44,472 nucleotides of DNA from Acanthaster planci (taxonomy: Eukaryota; Echinodermata; Asteroidea; Valvatida; Acanthasteridae), in contig NW_019091705.1 of the NCBI RefSeq assembly GCF_001949145.1, positions 1 through 44,472 on the forward strand, in the 5' to 3' direction. Below, piece after piece: positions 21,636-32,800 of the stretch (positions are counted from its first letter, which is position 1; every line of letters begins with the position of its first letter). The position numbers and the translations under genes were made by a program. A model generated the notes under the pieces. The model saw only the letters and a list, made by a program, of their open reading frames with translations, made no database searches and was not told where the DNA came from.

Positions 21636-21885
21636 AAAGTATTTTTCCTGTTACGACGCGCTCGGCCGCATTCCTCCTGTTCTGCACGGGGATTTAAAAA
21701 ATCCAACAATAGGCCCGTTCTTTGGCAGTAGAACTCCCTGCTTAGACGAGGTGCCAAGGGAAGGACTGGAGCTCATTGGAAGTCCCATTGTAAGTGTCCT
21801 TTGTGATGTTAACTGCCCGTTCCCCCGCGTGCAAGCACGGCCGCAACAGCAGAAGTATGCGAACATTTCGGCGAGTTTTGATTGA
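21625..21885 (+). other. Open frame ending beside a perfect 5' splice consensus
   Basis: 86 codons without a start codon. The middle reads like real protein (ALGRIPPVLHG, then CLDEVPREGLELIGSPI) and is followed immediately by GTAAGT at 21790. The phrase R-E-G-L-E-L-I-G-S-P-I resembles a segment of some LINE-type reverse transcriptases, but I cannot place the rest. It could be a transposon fragment or chance. Confidence 0.22.
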
Positions 21886-24800
21886 AACAAATATACATTG
21901 TGTGCGGACACATATTTGTGATGCCTGGGCAAGTTTTCATGTTGAATAAAGTTCAACTCAGGGGAATGGAATACTGCAGGAAATCTAACTCCATTGCATA
22001 CGCATGAGGTATAAACTGGTCCACAGTGGACTACAGTGTGGTAATTTTTGCAGCTTACGTTAATTCTTATGCTGAAATATAACGGCGAAGAAGAGGCAGC
22101 GCTATAGGATCTTTGCTTATACTCTACTCATTACTACTGGAATGGAGACCAGCCCAGATGGACATAATAGACTTGTAAAGGTACCGTAAGTAGAGTCCAC
22201 ACCTCAAAAATTGTGTGGTACGTCTGTTCGTTTCTGTCTGTTTTGGTTTTTTTTGTGTTTAATTAATTACATTGTGTTTATCAGTAGTCAGTTCTTGAGT
22301 GTTGAGAAAAAACACAAAGAACTGCTGCGTGGCTCACCTAGTGAGGATAACCATCTAATTCCTAAAGTTGGTAGTTTCAAGGACTTAAGAAAATTTAGGT
22401 TAACAACTATCCTTGCTCGTGCGCTGCTGTAACTACATGTAATTTGCAGATCTTTGTGCGGCTCAGCTATATTCACCGTGCGGCCTGAATTCTAAAAATT
22501 ACAGTATTTAGCATCATAACACATAACTATCCTAGTCAAAAACAAGAACTTTTCGTCTCTGTGACTTACAGTTCAATTTGATATATGTGTTTTTGGTTAG
22601 AAGATCGAGCAGTAAGATATATATCAAAACGGCCCAGTGCACAATGGGCATGTATTTATATGTTGGATTTAATCCTCATATTACGCCAATTCTCAAAAGA
22701 AATAGTTTTTAGAATATTGTAGATTATTTGCAATAGAAAAACAAAGAAATCAGGCAATCAGTTTTGATGTGAGCAAAAAGTGTTTTATTGTATTGTAGTA
22801 TTCAAACAAAAGTTTCTCCCAAGAATTACCCAAATTAAATAAGGCAAAAAAAATTTATTGTTAATGCTGTTAAAACTTTAAGGCCAGAGAATCAGTACTT
22901 TATTCCATACACTTAAGCTGGCAGCAGTCTTCCTGCACTTTGCATTGATACAGTCATCACAATGACTGTTTATCTATAACAGCCTGTTACACATGGATGC
23001 GACAACGTAAATACATGTACATATATTTTGGATTTACTCATAAGTCAAACCTACAAGTAAAATAAATCTCAAAAGATCGAAGCAGTTTAAGAATATCCTA
23101 GGAGACTATTTTGCAATGGAAGAAATGAAATCAGGCAACGTGGATCGGTGGATTGGCATGGTAATTTTTGTAAATTGCGTCGATCCAGCATGTCAACACT
23201 GCGTGTCTAATCCACCTGTGGCTGATGAGATGCTGCAGTGTGTATGGGACTTTCCCACATTCAAGCCTTCCTGTGATCATCCTGACCATTTTGTTACATT
23301 TATGGAAGCTTTACATCTCCCCAGAAGCTTTACATCTCCCCATCTCCACAGTGCAAGCCTGCCAACTTTTAACTTATAAGTATGTTTGAAACTTCACTGA
23401 GACATGATACAGTTGCCTCGATCCTGTAATACTGCATTGCTAGAATGCTGTGTAAATCTGATAGCACTTCGCTGTGTACCCTCTACACTCCACTCTATGA
23501 TTTAGTTATTGGGAAAACACTTGTTTATCAAAACACTTGGAGACGGCTTGAATATGAAAATACCTGCTTAGAATAACTGAGCGAATTATATAAGTTCTTG
23601 AAAGGTTTGGCTTGTCGGAAGTTGTATTTTGTAATCAGTATGCGTGCAATTTATTCAATGTAAATATCAAGTACTCGCTTCAACTGAGGGAAGAATTATT
23701 TATACATGCTTCCACGGCAACACAGCACATTTTACCCCTACATCCTAGAGAATCGAGTTGGAACATCTTTTATCCCAATATCCACATTTTCATCCATGAA
23801 AACCGTCAATCTTGGCTGTGATGATACTACTGAAACTTGTGTCTTACTGCAAAGCTCATATTATTAAAACATATCTTTAAAAAATAAGTTGGTTTAAGAG
23901 TAGACATTCACAGGTTTCAAAATACTCATTAAAAGAATTTACTACCATAATATGGTGTCCGTCTCTGATATAATTTGATTTACACTACGTACTGTATGTG
24001 TAATCTTGTAACTTTGTAGCGGGAATATGAATTCAATATGTAGGAATCAGAATACTTCAAGTTTGATTAAATTTCACGTGTTGTGAAATCGAGGTAAAAT
24101 ATTGCTCCCGTCCATACACAAACATTACAACCAAAAATTCAAAGTGCCCAACGTAAGGGTCTCCACCACTTTTGGGTACGTCATCTCCATGTGTGAGCAG
24201 CATGCGGACCAATGTTGTCATTAAACCTAAACTTGTTCTAGTACTCGAAATTACCAATTTTGGCGGGCTGGATAAGTGTCTTTGTTGGGTGGGCCATATA
24301 GCAAGGTTATTTTTTAAGCAACGGTTCATTTGCAAGTTTATTCAATCTCTCTGGACTGGTTTCCTTTAATTCTCAACACGGGAATGGAGCCAATGGAAAT
24401 GGCAACTAACGACTGCCTTGGATTAGAGCTGCCTTATCCCCGCACCATGAGTAAGAGCTTGAACGCATGGTTTTGGACACTGCTTCAAGATGGTAGGAAC
24501 CAGCGAAAGCATAGTCTTCAGCCGAAACCACTCTTTTATCGCGAAACTGTTTAGAGCTAGATCTTGACTCCATTAGAAATAAACAGAAACACGCAGATCG
24601 CAAGCCTACAATTAAAAAGGGCTGATGTTGAATGTGCATTCTCTCCAACCATGTCCAGACACCGAAAAGTGTGTTTGTTAATTTCAGCAAACTTATATCA
24701 CAAAATCAAATTAGTTACGACAAGTTGCAAGTCGTGTTCTTTGAAGTCAAGTCCAAAGTCATTTTCCCAAGTCAAGTCTCAAGTAAAAAACAAGAAACGA

Positions 24801-25084
24801 AAGTAGCGATTCCTTTTCAAGTCAGCAACCTGAAAAATCTCTGTCAACCTTAGTTGGTCCAAAAAAGGTTCTTTCGACAAGTTTTATTATAATTAAATGC
24901 ACATGTAACTCTGCTTTCAGAGCCCTCTCGATTTGTTGCACATTAACTACATGTAGGTAAAAATCTCAACTCATCTTTCAACTATACATCCTCTGCAAGA
25001 GATGAGAAAAAAAACCAAAATGTAATCTTTACCATTTTCCAAGACTTCCTGGCATGCATGAGGCCATTGATTCTTTCATCGGAT
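21886..25084. other. Intron stretch without recognisable genes
   Basis: Unassigned AT-rich sequence. Small details: AGAAGCTTTACATCTCCCC is duplicated in tandem near 23307-23343, and small open frames at 23116-23379 and 24330-24806 match no family I know. The left end of the second DIRS is not preserved at the right border. Confidence 0.45.
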
Positions 25085-25168
25085 GCTAAATGAATGGTTC
25101 CCATTTTCCATTGTTAAGCGGCCACACAGATCTAGCCCAATTATACTGCTGTCTGGAGGGCATCAAGT

Positions 25169-25690
25169 GTGACCGTTTCTTCCAGCTGTTGTCATGCAGT
25201 TTCTGCCCGGTTCCCAAATCCCAAGCAAACAAGGATGTCATGTCAACGTTCTTCCTCACTCAAAAAAAAAGAACTCAACAGCTGCCGACCTATTGTCAAC
25301 CTCAAACCTCTGAACTGTTTTATCAGCCCAAAGAAATTCTGCATGGAGACCCTTCGGACTGTCACCCAATCTTTACTGGTTCCATGCTGGGCCTCTTCCA
25401 TAGACTTGAAAGATACCTATACTTCCTGTACAACGGGGGCATCTTCGAATTCACGGCTCTCCCCTTTGGCCTCTCCACTTCACCAAGAGTTGTTCCAGTA
25501 CCTGGACGACTGGCTGATCATTGGCAGATCGTTCAAAGAAGCAGAGGTTTCTACCTGCCTTACTTGCGACATCACAAATCGCTTCATCGTGAACCACGAG
25601 AAGTCGAATCTCGCCCCAACGTAATACCCGACATATCTAGGGGCATCTATCGACCTTCAACGAGGCATAATCTCACCAACAACCGAACGA
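25169..25690 (+). pseudogene. DIRS reverse transcriptase with internal deletions
   Basis: Alternating frames encode NSCRPIVNLKPLNCFISPKK, ASSIDLKDTY (motif A), FEFTALPFGLSTSP (motif B) and FQYLDDWLIIGRS (motif C). Compared with the first copy, the segment between motif A and motif B and that between B and C are deleted, bringing the boxes unnaturally close. RNase H is missing altogether. It cannot be active. Confidence 0.82.
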
Positions 25691-25823
25691 ATTGACTATC
25701 TTGTTGACTGCATGAAAGTCTTTTCCACTGAGCAGTCTGCTCCGGCCCGGTTTCTATGACCTCTATAGCTGACTTCTTCATGCACCTGTTCATATCAGAT
25801 CTCCAGGTTTGAACTATCTGTAA

Positions 25824-26680
25824 CTAGCGGTCGGCCATTGCGGCTATACATGATGGCTTTCCAGATGGTTCAACTGTGTCCAACAATACTGCTCTTAAAC
25901 ATCTACTCTGGGGGAGGTTTCTTGAGCGTCCCCCAACTAAGAGGCTAATTCCTTCATGGGACTTGTCAGCTGTCCTCCAACTACTTGCTGGTCCTCCCTC
26001 TGAGCCTCTCGGCAACACATCGTTGATTAACTCATCTGTGAAACTGGCATTCCTGCTGGCAGTTACTACCTCACGGCGCGGCAGTGAACTGTTGGCATTG
26101 TCCATCTCAGATGGCCACATCCGATGGGGACCCCATGGTGTTTGTCTCATCCCAACGCTTGGGTTTCTCACCAAGAAACAGTCAATTTCCTTCCATCCTC
26201 CTGACATTTTTGTATTAGACATTACTAAACACCCTCCCAATGACAAACCATGGTTTCAGTGCTGACTCTTAAATGGTACTTAGACAAAACCAAAAAACTC
26301 AGAGGTACAACTTCGCAGCTTTTCATCACCACATTGAAACCTCACCGAGCTGTGACCAAAGACACTCTTGCTATATGGGCAGTTTCAGCCATCAAGTTTG
26401 CTAACCAGATTGGCCGAACTCTGTGGACAATGAAACACGACTCCTCATCAGGGCTCATGATATCCGAGCAGTTTCCACATCTTGGGCCTACTTCAGTGTT
26501 GTACCAATGGAGGAAATATGCAAGGCGGCATGCTGGAAGACCCCATCTACCTTCACCACATGCTACCTCACCGATGTTCTACAAAACGACTCCGCACATG
26601 GCAGAGTGGTTCTAACATCAGCCATATCAATACAGAAGGGTTCCTCATCAAAGCGGCCCACCACTGGAACGACATAACAA
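25824..26680 (+). pseudogene. DIRS tyrosine recombinase, catalytic boxes kept
   Basis: Site-specific recombinase of the DIRS family. The first frame (25876-26265) encodes RLIPSWDLSAVLQLLAGPP, then LAVTTSRRGSELLALS with the first catalytic Arg. A slip at about 26250 leads to LTLKWYLDKTKKLRGTTSQL and a second slip at about 26423 to LIRAHDIRAVSTSWA, which holds the H-x-x-R box. This is followed by STFTTCYLTDVL with the likely nucleophilic Tyr. Order and spacing match the family. Two frameshifts make it a pseudogene, but all four signature residues remain encoded, unlike the copy at 6100-6836. Confidence 0.83.
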
Positions 26681-26789
26681 CTCCATTATTTGGTGAGTCC
26701 ACAATAAAGTTTGGACAATTTCATACTCCTCTGGCACTCTCATTATGTAGTGCATCCTCCCCCCACCCCCTTCCAAGGACTTGGTGCTA

Positions 26790-27118
26790 CTCTGCATATG
26801 TAGCGGCTGTTTGGGGTAGGTTGAAAGCAGAAAACTCCTCCTCCAAAGAAATGTGGGTGAGGTCTGCTATTGAATACCTACCCCAAACAGTCGGCTCTCT
26901 CCCATCCTTCCCCACTTTTGGCTCGGATGGTTTTAATACCGGAAAAGAAGACGAACATGGTGGCCATTTTGCTATTCATCATGGGACGAGAGGGCACACT
27001 ATGATTGATCAGAAGATTTATTGAATTGAATCAGATGCAAAGGAATTTGCATATTTAGCGACTGTTTGGGGTAGGTATTCAATAGCTGACCTCACCCACA
27101 TTTCTGTGGGAGAGGAAT
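26790..27118. repeat. Second DIRS: internal complementary region and right terminal repeat
   Basis: The block at about 26790-26900 (GCATATGTAGCGGCTGTTTG, then TACCTACCCCAAACAG) is partly the reverse complement of the end at 27045-27118. It follows the same plan as 6925-7262 in the first copy. Confidence 0.75.
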
Positions 27119-27195
27119 TTTTAAAACTGAAAATCTTGAAAATCACCGGTATGTGTGCACTGCATTTTTATAAGCACCCGGCAGCATGTGGTTAA
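27119..27195 (+). mobile_element. TTAA-ended MITE, copy D (right end only)
   Basis: 77 bp matching the last part of copy F (AACTGAAAATCTTGAAAAT, ATGTGTGCACTGCATTTT, AAGCACCCGGCAGC) and ending ATGTGGTTAA with TTAA at 27192-27195. It starts exactly where the DIRS end stops, so the DIRS probably inserted into a MITE. Confidence 0.78.
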
Positions 27196-28387
27196 AGGAT
27201 TTAGGAAATGAATTTTTCTTAGAATCACTTTTTGTGTATCGCTGTACTCTTCTTCTGTGTATGAAGACTGTTTGACATCTTTTTTGACATGTTTAGTTAC
27301 GTAAACTGAACAGTGCACTTTTTCAACATTAAAAATTAACCAAGCATTTATGGACAAGTGAAGGCACTTTTGCTTTGATGTAAATCCAGGAAGACATGGT
27401 TCAGGTTGCATGTTTTCATGTTCAAATTGTGAATCCCAAATTTGCCATCTGCGAACATTTTTGTGAAAAATGATTTTTGCTGGATTATTGCCATATACTT
27501 ACACAGCAGTAAATTGCTAAAAAGAAAATAAATTCTGCCATAGCAATGGCTGAAAAAAGATGACATCATAGTTCTGCTCATGAATATGCAAATATGCATT
27601 AGCTTAAAAATTAAAAAAAACATCAAAATGTGGGTTAAAATTGCCAAACAAAAAATAAAATGAGATTAATTGAAAACCAAAGATGCAATTTTAAGGGTTT
27701 AGTAAAATTTATACAAATATTTCTATTTCCTGGTTCCTTTTTCAAAGTACTATATCTCCTGAAATACATATCTAATTACGTTTAGACTTTAAACATCTTC
27801 AAAGGGAAGTACTACAGACAACATTTACATTGTGATAATGACATCATCATGATGTCACGTCATATTAAAGGTGCATCCTATAAAGCAAAATATCTTTTGG
27901 AGTATATGACCAATTGGTTTGAAACTTGCACATGTAGCTATTAACATGATACAGATTATATAAATTTTCAGGAAATTTATTTCTACGTTTTGCACAAATT
28001 ACACAGCTCATAATCATACACAATAATCTGTTAAACAACTCTAAATCCAAATCAGCTCTGTGGTTGTTGCTGTAACAACCACTACCTCTAGTTTTCACTC
28101 TTTCTCATCGACCTTGTACACGTTTTTATTCCACCAGTCCGCTTTGATAATTTAAAAAATGTAATTGTTTTCGAACTTAGAAGGCCCCCAGACAATCATG
28201 CAAGGATGTTCCTATAAGAAATTTGTCAACATGATGTCATCACATGATTTACTATTGAATTTTGAATGTTTAATTTGTTATGTATGCAAAAACTATTATG
28301 TTTCAGTAAAGTTTCCATGTATGTTTTGTACACATTTTTTAACAGCCAGACTTCAGCAGTCATATCGATCTCACTGACTTCTTATTG
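27196..28387. other. Intron stretch with part of a ~147 bp repeat
   Basis: One and a fraction units of the roughly 147 bp repeat lie at 27745-27945. An isolated TCAACATGATGTCATCACATG near 28226 may be a further worn unit. No genes seen. Confidence 0.5.
27745..27945. repeat. ~147 bp repeat, array 2 (about 1.3 units)
   Basis: Unit starts resembling CATATCTAATTACG (27767) and TATGACCAATTGG (27905), 138 bp apart. They carry TATATCTCCTGAAA, AAAGGGAAGTAC, ATGACATCATCATGATGTCA and ATTAAAGGTGCATCC between them, as in array 1. Confidence 0.7.
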
Positions 28388-28903
28388 GTGCACACTCTTG
28401 ATGATCATTTTTTCCGTTTTCAAAATCCTTCAAAAATTCATGATATCATTTAACGGTCATTTATAACCGCACCAAGTAATCTTTAGGACTACTCTAAGTT
28501 GACAGGTGACCTTCATTGACGCCAGGCCAGCAGCCTTGTAAACAGAGCCCAGATTGTGCGGTGTTGGATAACTGTCTTTTGTTCACGAACCTGGCTTAGT
28601 GCACTGCTGACCTCTTTTCAATAGGGGCCAGATTAGCGTGCAGCGGTGCTGTGTGGCATTTGTCCCCAGTGGTAATCCACTCGCTCTCAATGCCCCAAAC
28701 CCTGGTATACGGTTTCAAAACAAGGTTGGATTATCACCACTTTTGAGAGTGAAAATGTCAGTTATGCCCAGCAGCTCAGTCTTTTGTTCGGAGTACGGTC
28801 TTTTGTAACAGGGCCCTGTTTCCTTTGTGTGAGTTCGGAGACCCCAGCCACCCATATAAACCATATGTCTCTGATCCCAGAGTCCCCGGCAGAAAGTGGT
28901 TAA
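28388..28903 (-). mobile_element. TTAA-ended MITE, copy E
   Basis: Same orientation as copies A and B. The left terminus is lost, with similarity starting near GTGCAC at 28389. The right terminus is kept as CCCCGGCAGAAAGTGGTTAA with TTAA at 28900-28903. Ty3/gypsy integrase sequence begins within a few bases of that end, so the MITE and gypsy relic share a boundary. Confidence 0.8.
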
Positions 28904-28904
28904 A

Positions 28905-29400
28905 GGCCATTGTACAGATTTTGGGCATCCCCCAAATCTTGCATACATGTACTGTACTTCTTGGAACACTACGGACTCAAAAGTAAATTACTTGGTCCGA
29001 ATGGATTTCTCTGGGCACTCCATAATGGCATACGTGTTCGTTAATGAACTTAGTCGCAATGGTTTCAGCTTTAGCATCAGGGAAGTGCATACGCTTCCAT
29101 CCATCTGGTGGCAAACTTGCTTACCACCAGAATCCACCAGTTTCCCTCATCTGTTTTGGGAAGTGAACCAATCAATTCCATGGCCTGACAATCCACAGTA
29201 ACGCCCACGTTGTATTGTTGTAAGGGCACACGCCTTTTTTTGGTGGGAGGTTTGCTCTTAGTGCATTTGTTACAGCAGTGAATGCAAACTGTAACTTCAG
29301 CGGTCATTTCTACCCAGAAATACCACTGCTTAACGCTTACCAGCATTTTCTTTATACCAACTTGGCCACCCAATTTACCGCTACGTAGTTTGTCAGTACA
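28905..29400 (-). pseudogene. Ty3/gypsy integrase
   Basis: Minus-strand integrase relic, read from 29400 down to 28905. It has the H2C2-type finger region (WVEMTAEVTVCIHCCNKCTK), then the catalytic core start TVDCQAMELIGSLPKTDEGN with the first acidic residue replaced in its motif. WWILVVSKFATRWMEAYALP follows, and finally VCHYGVPREIHSDQ, which carries the second catalytic Asp. Wording is that of metazoan Ty3/gypsy (Metaviridae) integrases. The C-terminal part and the distal Glu are absent where the MITE begins. No LTR is visible on this side. Confidence 0.85.
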
Positions 29401-29737
29401 CTGACACCTCAGCTATTCAGGCACAACCAGTTGCCAGCAGACGGAACTCCCATCGTCCGTTGGTATAGTACACTGTCACGGATTACTAATTGGTCCCAGT
29501 CAGACCAGTATGTCTTGTTTGCTGGAGGCATTGCAGCTATCTCCCCCATGGAGGGCACTCTCTTCCTTCAGTCTTTGCCTCCACTACCCAGCGTATGGTG
29601 GCGTCTCCTAACTGAGCCTTGAGTAGCTCATTATTGCCTAGACCTGGTTGCGATACTGCAACCCTTACGTCCCCATTTCTGACTTGACTGGCATCATCAG
29701 AGTCAGCTCCATTACAGTTGCTACACTGTTTGCAGGG
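29401..29737 (-). pseudogene. Ty3/gypsy RNase H-integrase spacer
   Basis: Lies between the integrase finger and the RNase H on the minus strand. No clear frame is maintained. A plus-strand frame at 29431-29622 is a shadow. Confidence 0.5.
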
Positions 29738-30013
29738 TCAATGGGATAACCTGTCGGCAATTGTATGCTTGGCACCAGGGCAGTGTTGTATGATGAGGTC
29801 AAGTTCTGATATTGTTTCCAACCAGCGTGCTAGCTGGCCTTCCGGGTCTTTTGTCATCATCAGCCTTCTCAAAGACAAATGATCTGTTCTCATGGTTACT
29901 TTCCGCCCATACAGATAATGCCGGAAGTATTTCAGGTATACCACTGCTATAAGTAATTCTCGCCCAGTCACACTGTAGTTTTTCTCAGCCTTGTTGAGCT
30001 TCCTACTGGTCAA
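29738..30013 (-). pseudogene. Ty3/gypsy RNase H
   Basis: Open minus-strand segment encoding SRKLNKAEKNYSVTGRELLI, FRHYLYGRKVTMRTDHLSL and PEGQLARWLETISELDLI, closing with HCPGAKHTIADRLSH. These are the standard RNase H boxes of chromovirus-like and metazoan gypsy elements: the E of ELL, the D of TDH, and the D of ADxLS. The initial catalytic Asp strand lies upstream and is damaged. Confidence 0.88.
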
Positions 30014-30216
30014 AGTAGCTCCCTCAGAACTTGCATCGGTGTCCAGTATATACTTGCCCTCTGGTGACAGGTAAGCGAGAACTGGGGAAGTAACTAATTC
30101 CTCCTTTAACCAAATGAATGCATCCTGACAGGTATCAGTCCATATGAACTCTCTAGTTTTGACATCAGAGTGTTTAGCAGACTAGCAATGGTTAGAAAGT
30201 CCCGGATGAACCTCCG

Positions 30217-30580
30217 CTAATACGAGGCTAGGCCAAGGAAGCTTCTGAACTCCTTTACGCACTTAGGTACTAGCCAATCAGCTACTGTCCTGACTTCAGT
30301 AGGATCCTTGGCCAGTCCTTCCTCCAACACAATGTGGCCGAGGTAGGTCACAGATTTCTGTAAAAGGCTACATTTTCTTGGCTTGAGTTTTAGGCCAGCA
30401 CCCCACAAACGTTTGAACACCTTGCATAAGCATTCTAAATCATCATTCACTGTCTTGCCAAATACGATGAAATCATATCTACATGTAAGTAAACCATGGA
30501 AAGTAAAGCTTCTAAGTTTCGGCTGTATCAATCCGACTGGTGGCGCCCTTGCACGGGCCTGGTAGCGGAGTAGATGCAAC
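30217..30580 (-). pseudogene. Ty3/gypsy reverse transcriptase, C-terminal part
   Basis: Minus-strand RT relic. The catalytic YxDD box is corrupted to CRYDFIVFGKT. Downstream motifs are clear: CLCKVFKRLWGAGLKLKPRK, VTYLGHIVLEEGLAKDP (primer grip) and VKEFRSFLGLASY (thumb). The N-terminal fingers and palm upstream of 30545 are missing, replaced by unrelated non-coding sequence (30580-31270). Confidence 0.86.
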
Positions 30581-31269
30581 TTTCACTTTGATCGAAATTT
30601 GTAGACCATGTACCGTTCAGATTCATAACAATCCCTTGCCCTAAAGATTCTGTAGGATGTAGTCATCTCAGCGATGTAATCGTAACCTCAGTGGGGAAAG
30701 GGAAAAGTGGTGAGAATGTGGCTTTATATTTCAGAGTTATTCAAGGCGATTATTGGGGTTAAAGTTAGAGAATTTCTGCAGCAAGTTTGCACGTGTTATG
30801 CACAGGTTACGTTTGAATGCTGTGTGAATTTACATGGGTTCTCGCTATATACATGTAAAGAACATTGCTTTTCGGGATTTCTCATGGATTGGACTGCAGT
30901 CTGAGAGTCCTGCTTCTTTTCCACACATTCTTATTTAGTACTGTAGCCCTTTAGGCTGACTCTGATTATTATTTAGATAGCTGTGATAAATAAACTTGCA
31001 TGAGAATTTGCATGTTTTTTCTTTTAATGGCGTTATTGCAGTTTAGTATGTCGCAACGTGGTTTATGTTTTTACTGGTCTAGTTGACCGCATGCATGTTC
31101 ATGGATGGGAGTTACAAGGAATAAAGACCAAAAGTGACTAACCATAGACCTGTACGTGTCCAACTTGACCCAATTCCTGCCTGCAAATCCCACTGAGAAC
31201 TTACAAAGCTCTGCTTACGTTTATAAGAGAATGTGTCACAATGCTAAACCAAAATTAATGTTATGCATG
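30581..31269. other. Non-coding gap inside the Ty3/gypsy element
   Basis: Separates the protease block from the RT block, where the first half of the RT should be. It holds no RT motif on either strand. Either a secondary insertion or a replacement; no terminal repeats are obvious. Confidence 0.5.
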
Positions 31270-31712
31270 CAAGGATTGGAAAATATACTATTCATCTAAG
31301 GCAAATGTTACACCTTCACAGTGTCCAACTATCTTTCCAGCGAGAATTGCCTCCTGTCCTCAAGGTATCTCCCTAGTTTCACTTATCACAACTTGTCCAG
31401 TAAATGACACTCCATCAGATGACGTGCACTTAATTCTTTCACCACAACTAATCCATTCCCAGCATTGCAGGTATCAATAGGTCATCAAATATGGCTTTTA
31501 CAGGTCGAACCCTCCTACCAACTTGCAAGTCTACCCAGGCTCTTCCATATACGTTCAACGGACTACCATCAACTTGCTAACTCCATCTCCACCATTTCCA
31601 CAGCGTTTCAACACAGGCCATTCATTGTTAGTTGGGTAACTGATTGCAGACATTCATGCTGATCAGTGTAATCAGTTGCACCAGTATCGATAATTAATAG
31701 AAACCTTTTCAA
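31270..31712 (-). pseudogene. Ty3/gypsy aspartic protease block
   Basis: Minus-strand retropepsin relic. Near 31650-31710 it encodes KRFLLIIDTGATDYT with the catalytic D-T-G-A. After a frame change it encodes SPLNVYGRAWVDLQVGR and IPAMLGMD, the second psi-strand motif (I/L-L-G-x-D). It continues to about 31270 with the protease-RT linker (SFTGQVVISETREIP, then AILAGKIVGHCEGVTF). Order and strand agree with the RT/RNase H/integrase blocks at 28905-30580, so these are one element. Stops in two places. Confidence 0.78.
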
Positions 31713-31769
31713 TCGTACTGACCCCTCCAAAAATAAGCCTTGTGCCGGTCCTCAAAAAGAGGGTGCACT

Positions 31770-32800
31770 AGTGAAGACTTCATCCTCGTCCAATCACATG
31801 ACATGAATTTAAAGGTGCAGTTTTTCTCCATAGGTTTTGTGCACATTTTTCTAATGTCTACGATGGAGGCACTTATCCATCTGACTGACGTCGTATTGGG
31901 TGCATATTTAGTCTGTCGGACCAAGAGGGTGCCAGAAAAAAATTATTACTGTGACATCATCAAGGCTCACATGACATGATTTGCAGAAAAGTTGCAGTTT
32001 TCTCCATGTTAGAGGTTTTGCACACGTTTTTTTCACTACGCACTGTTATCGATGTTCATGACTCAGTGGAACTCATTTTTGGGTGAGGATTACTATGAGA
32101 ACGAAAGAGAAAACATGGGCAAATTTTCCCTTTCGTTCGATTACAAATATACCCAAGAGACAGAATATCAAGTAATATTTGATAGAATTATTTGATTCAA
32201 ATGCAAATCATGTGACATGAATTTAAAGGTGCAGTTTTTCTCTGAAAGTTCTGGGCATGTTTTTTTTAATATCCAGGGCTCACAAAATCGGTAGTCCGCT
32301 GTCCCGGGACAACTAAAAATTTTTGTCGGGCAACCAAATGTTCCAGGCTGCCAGCCCAATGAACAAGCACCTGTTTTGCTCGGTATTTTGGACATTTCAG
32401 CCATGCACCGAAAAAAATCACAAAAAAAGATTGACATCCTAACCTTGATGTTGCATGACTGTACATGTTCGGGTAGGTGCACCATGGTACGTATGGTCAA
32501 ATCGTTTGCATGAACAACGCAGCCGCGTCTGTTTTCAGTCGTTTTCCTTGTTCCTGAGTCATATTACAGCTCAATTATCATCAAATTCCATTAAAATGGA
32601 GTCAGAGGTCTACCTTGTACATATATTTTCAAATTTTGAGCTTTTAGTTTGTCTTTCAAGTTCAACAAAAGTGACAATGACACTTTTCCTAGTTCTGGAT
32701 CGCTACACACAAAAAGTAGTCAAGCTTAAACCCTTTTCTCTGCCTCAAGCACTCATCCATCTGACTGACTTTGTATTAAGTGAACACTTAGACTGTCCTG
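31770..32800. repeat. Second dispersed repeat family
   Basis: ACATGAATTTAAAGGTGCAG followed by TTTTTCTC occurs at about 31799 and 32214, with a related GACATGATTTGCAG at about 31972. CATCCATCTGACTGAC recurs at about 31874 and 32756. Parts such as GGTGCA and TGACGTCATC are shared with the roughly 147 bp family, so the two may be related. Confidence 0.6.

Larger units (their letters stand above)
25085..27118 (+). mobile_element. Second DIRS retrotransposon, 5'-truncated
   Basis: A related but clearly diverged DIRS copy. The left terminal repeat, gag and most of the RT are missing. It keeps a collapsed RT (25169-25690), a tyrosine recombinase (25824-26680), an internal complementary region (about 26790-26900) and the right terminal repeat ending ATTTCTGTGGGAGAGGAATTT at 27118. 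The right end abuts the remaining end of a TTAA MITE. Its terminal sequences differ from the first copy (GGGGTAGG against GGGTAGG), so the two are not recent duplicates. Confidence 0.8.

Noticed and set aside
25085-27118. Treating the second DIRS as a possibly active element
   Set aside because: The RT has two internal deletions, RNase H, gag and the left end are missing, and the recombinase has two frameshifts.
29431-29622. Plus-strand open frame over the gypsy region
   Set aside because: Shadow of minus-strand pol. The minus strand carries RNase H and integrase motifs on either side.
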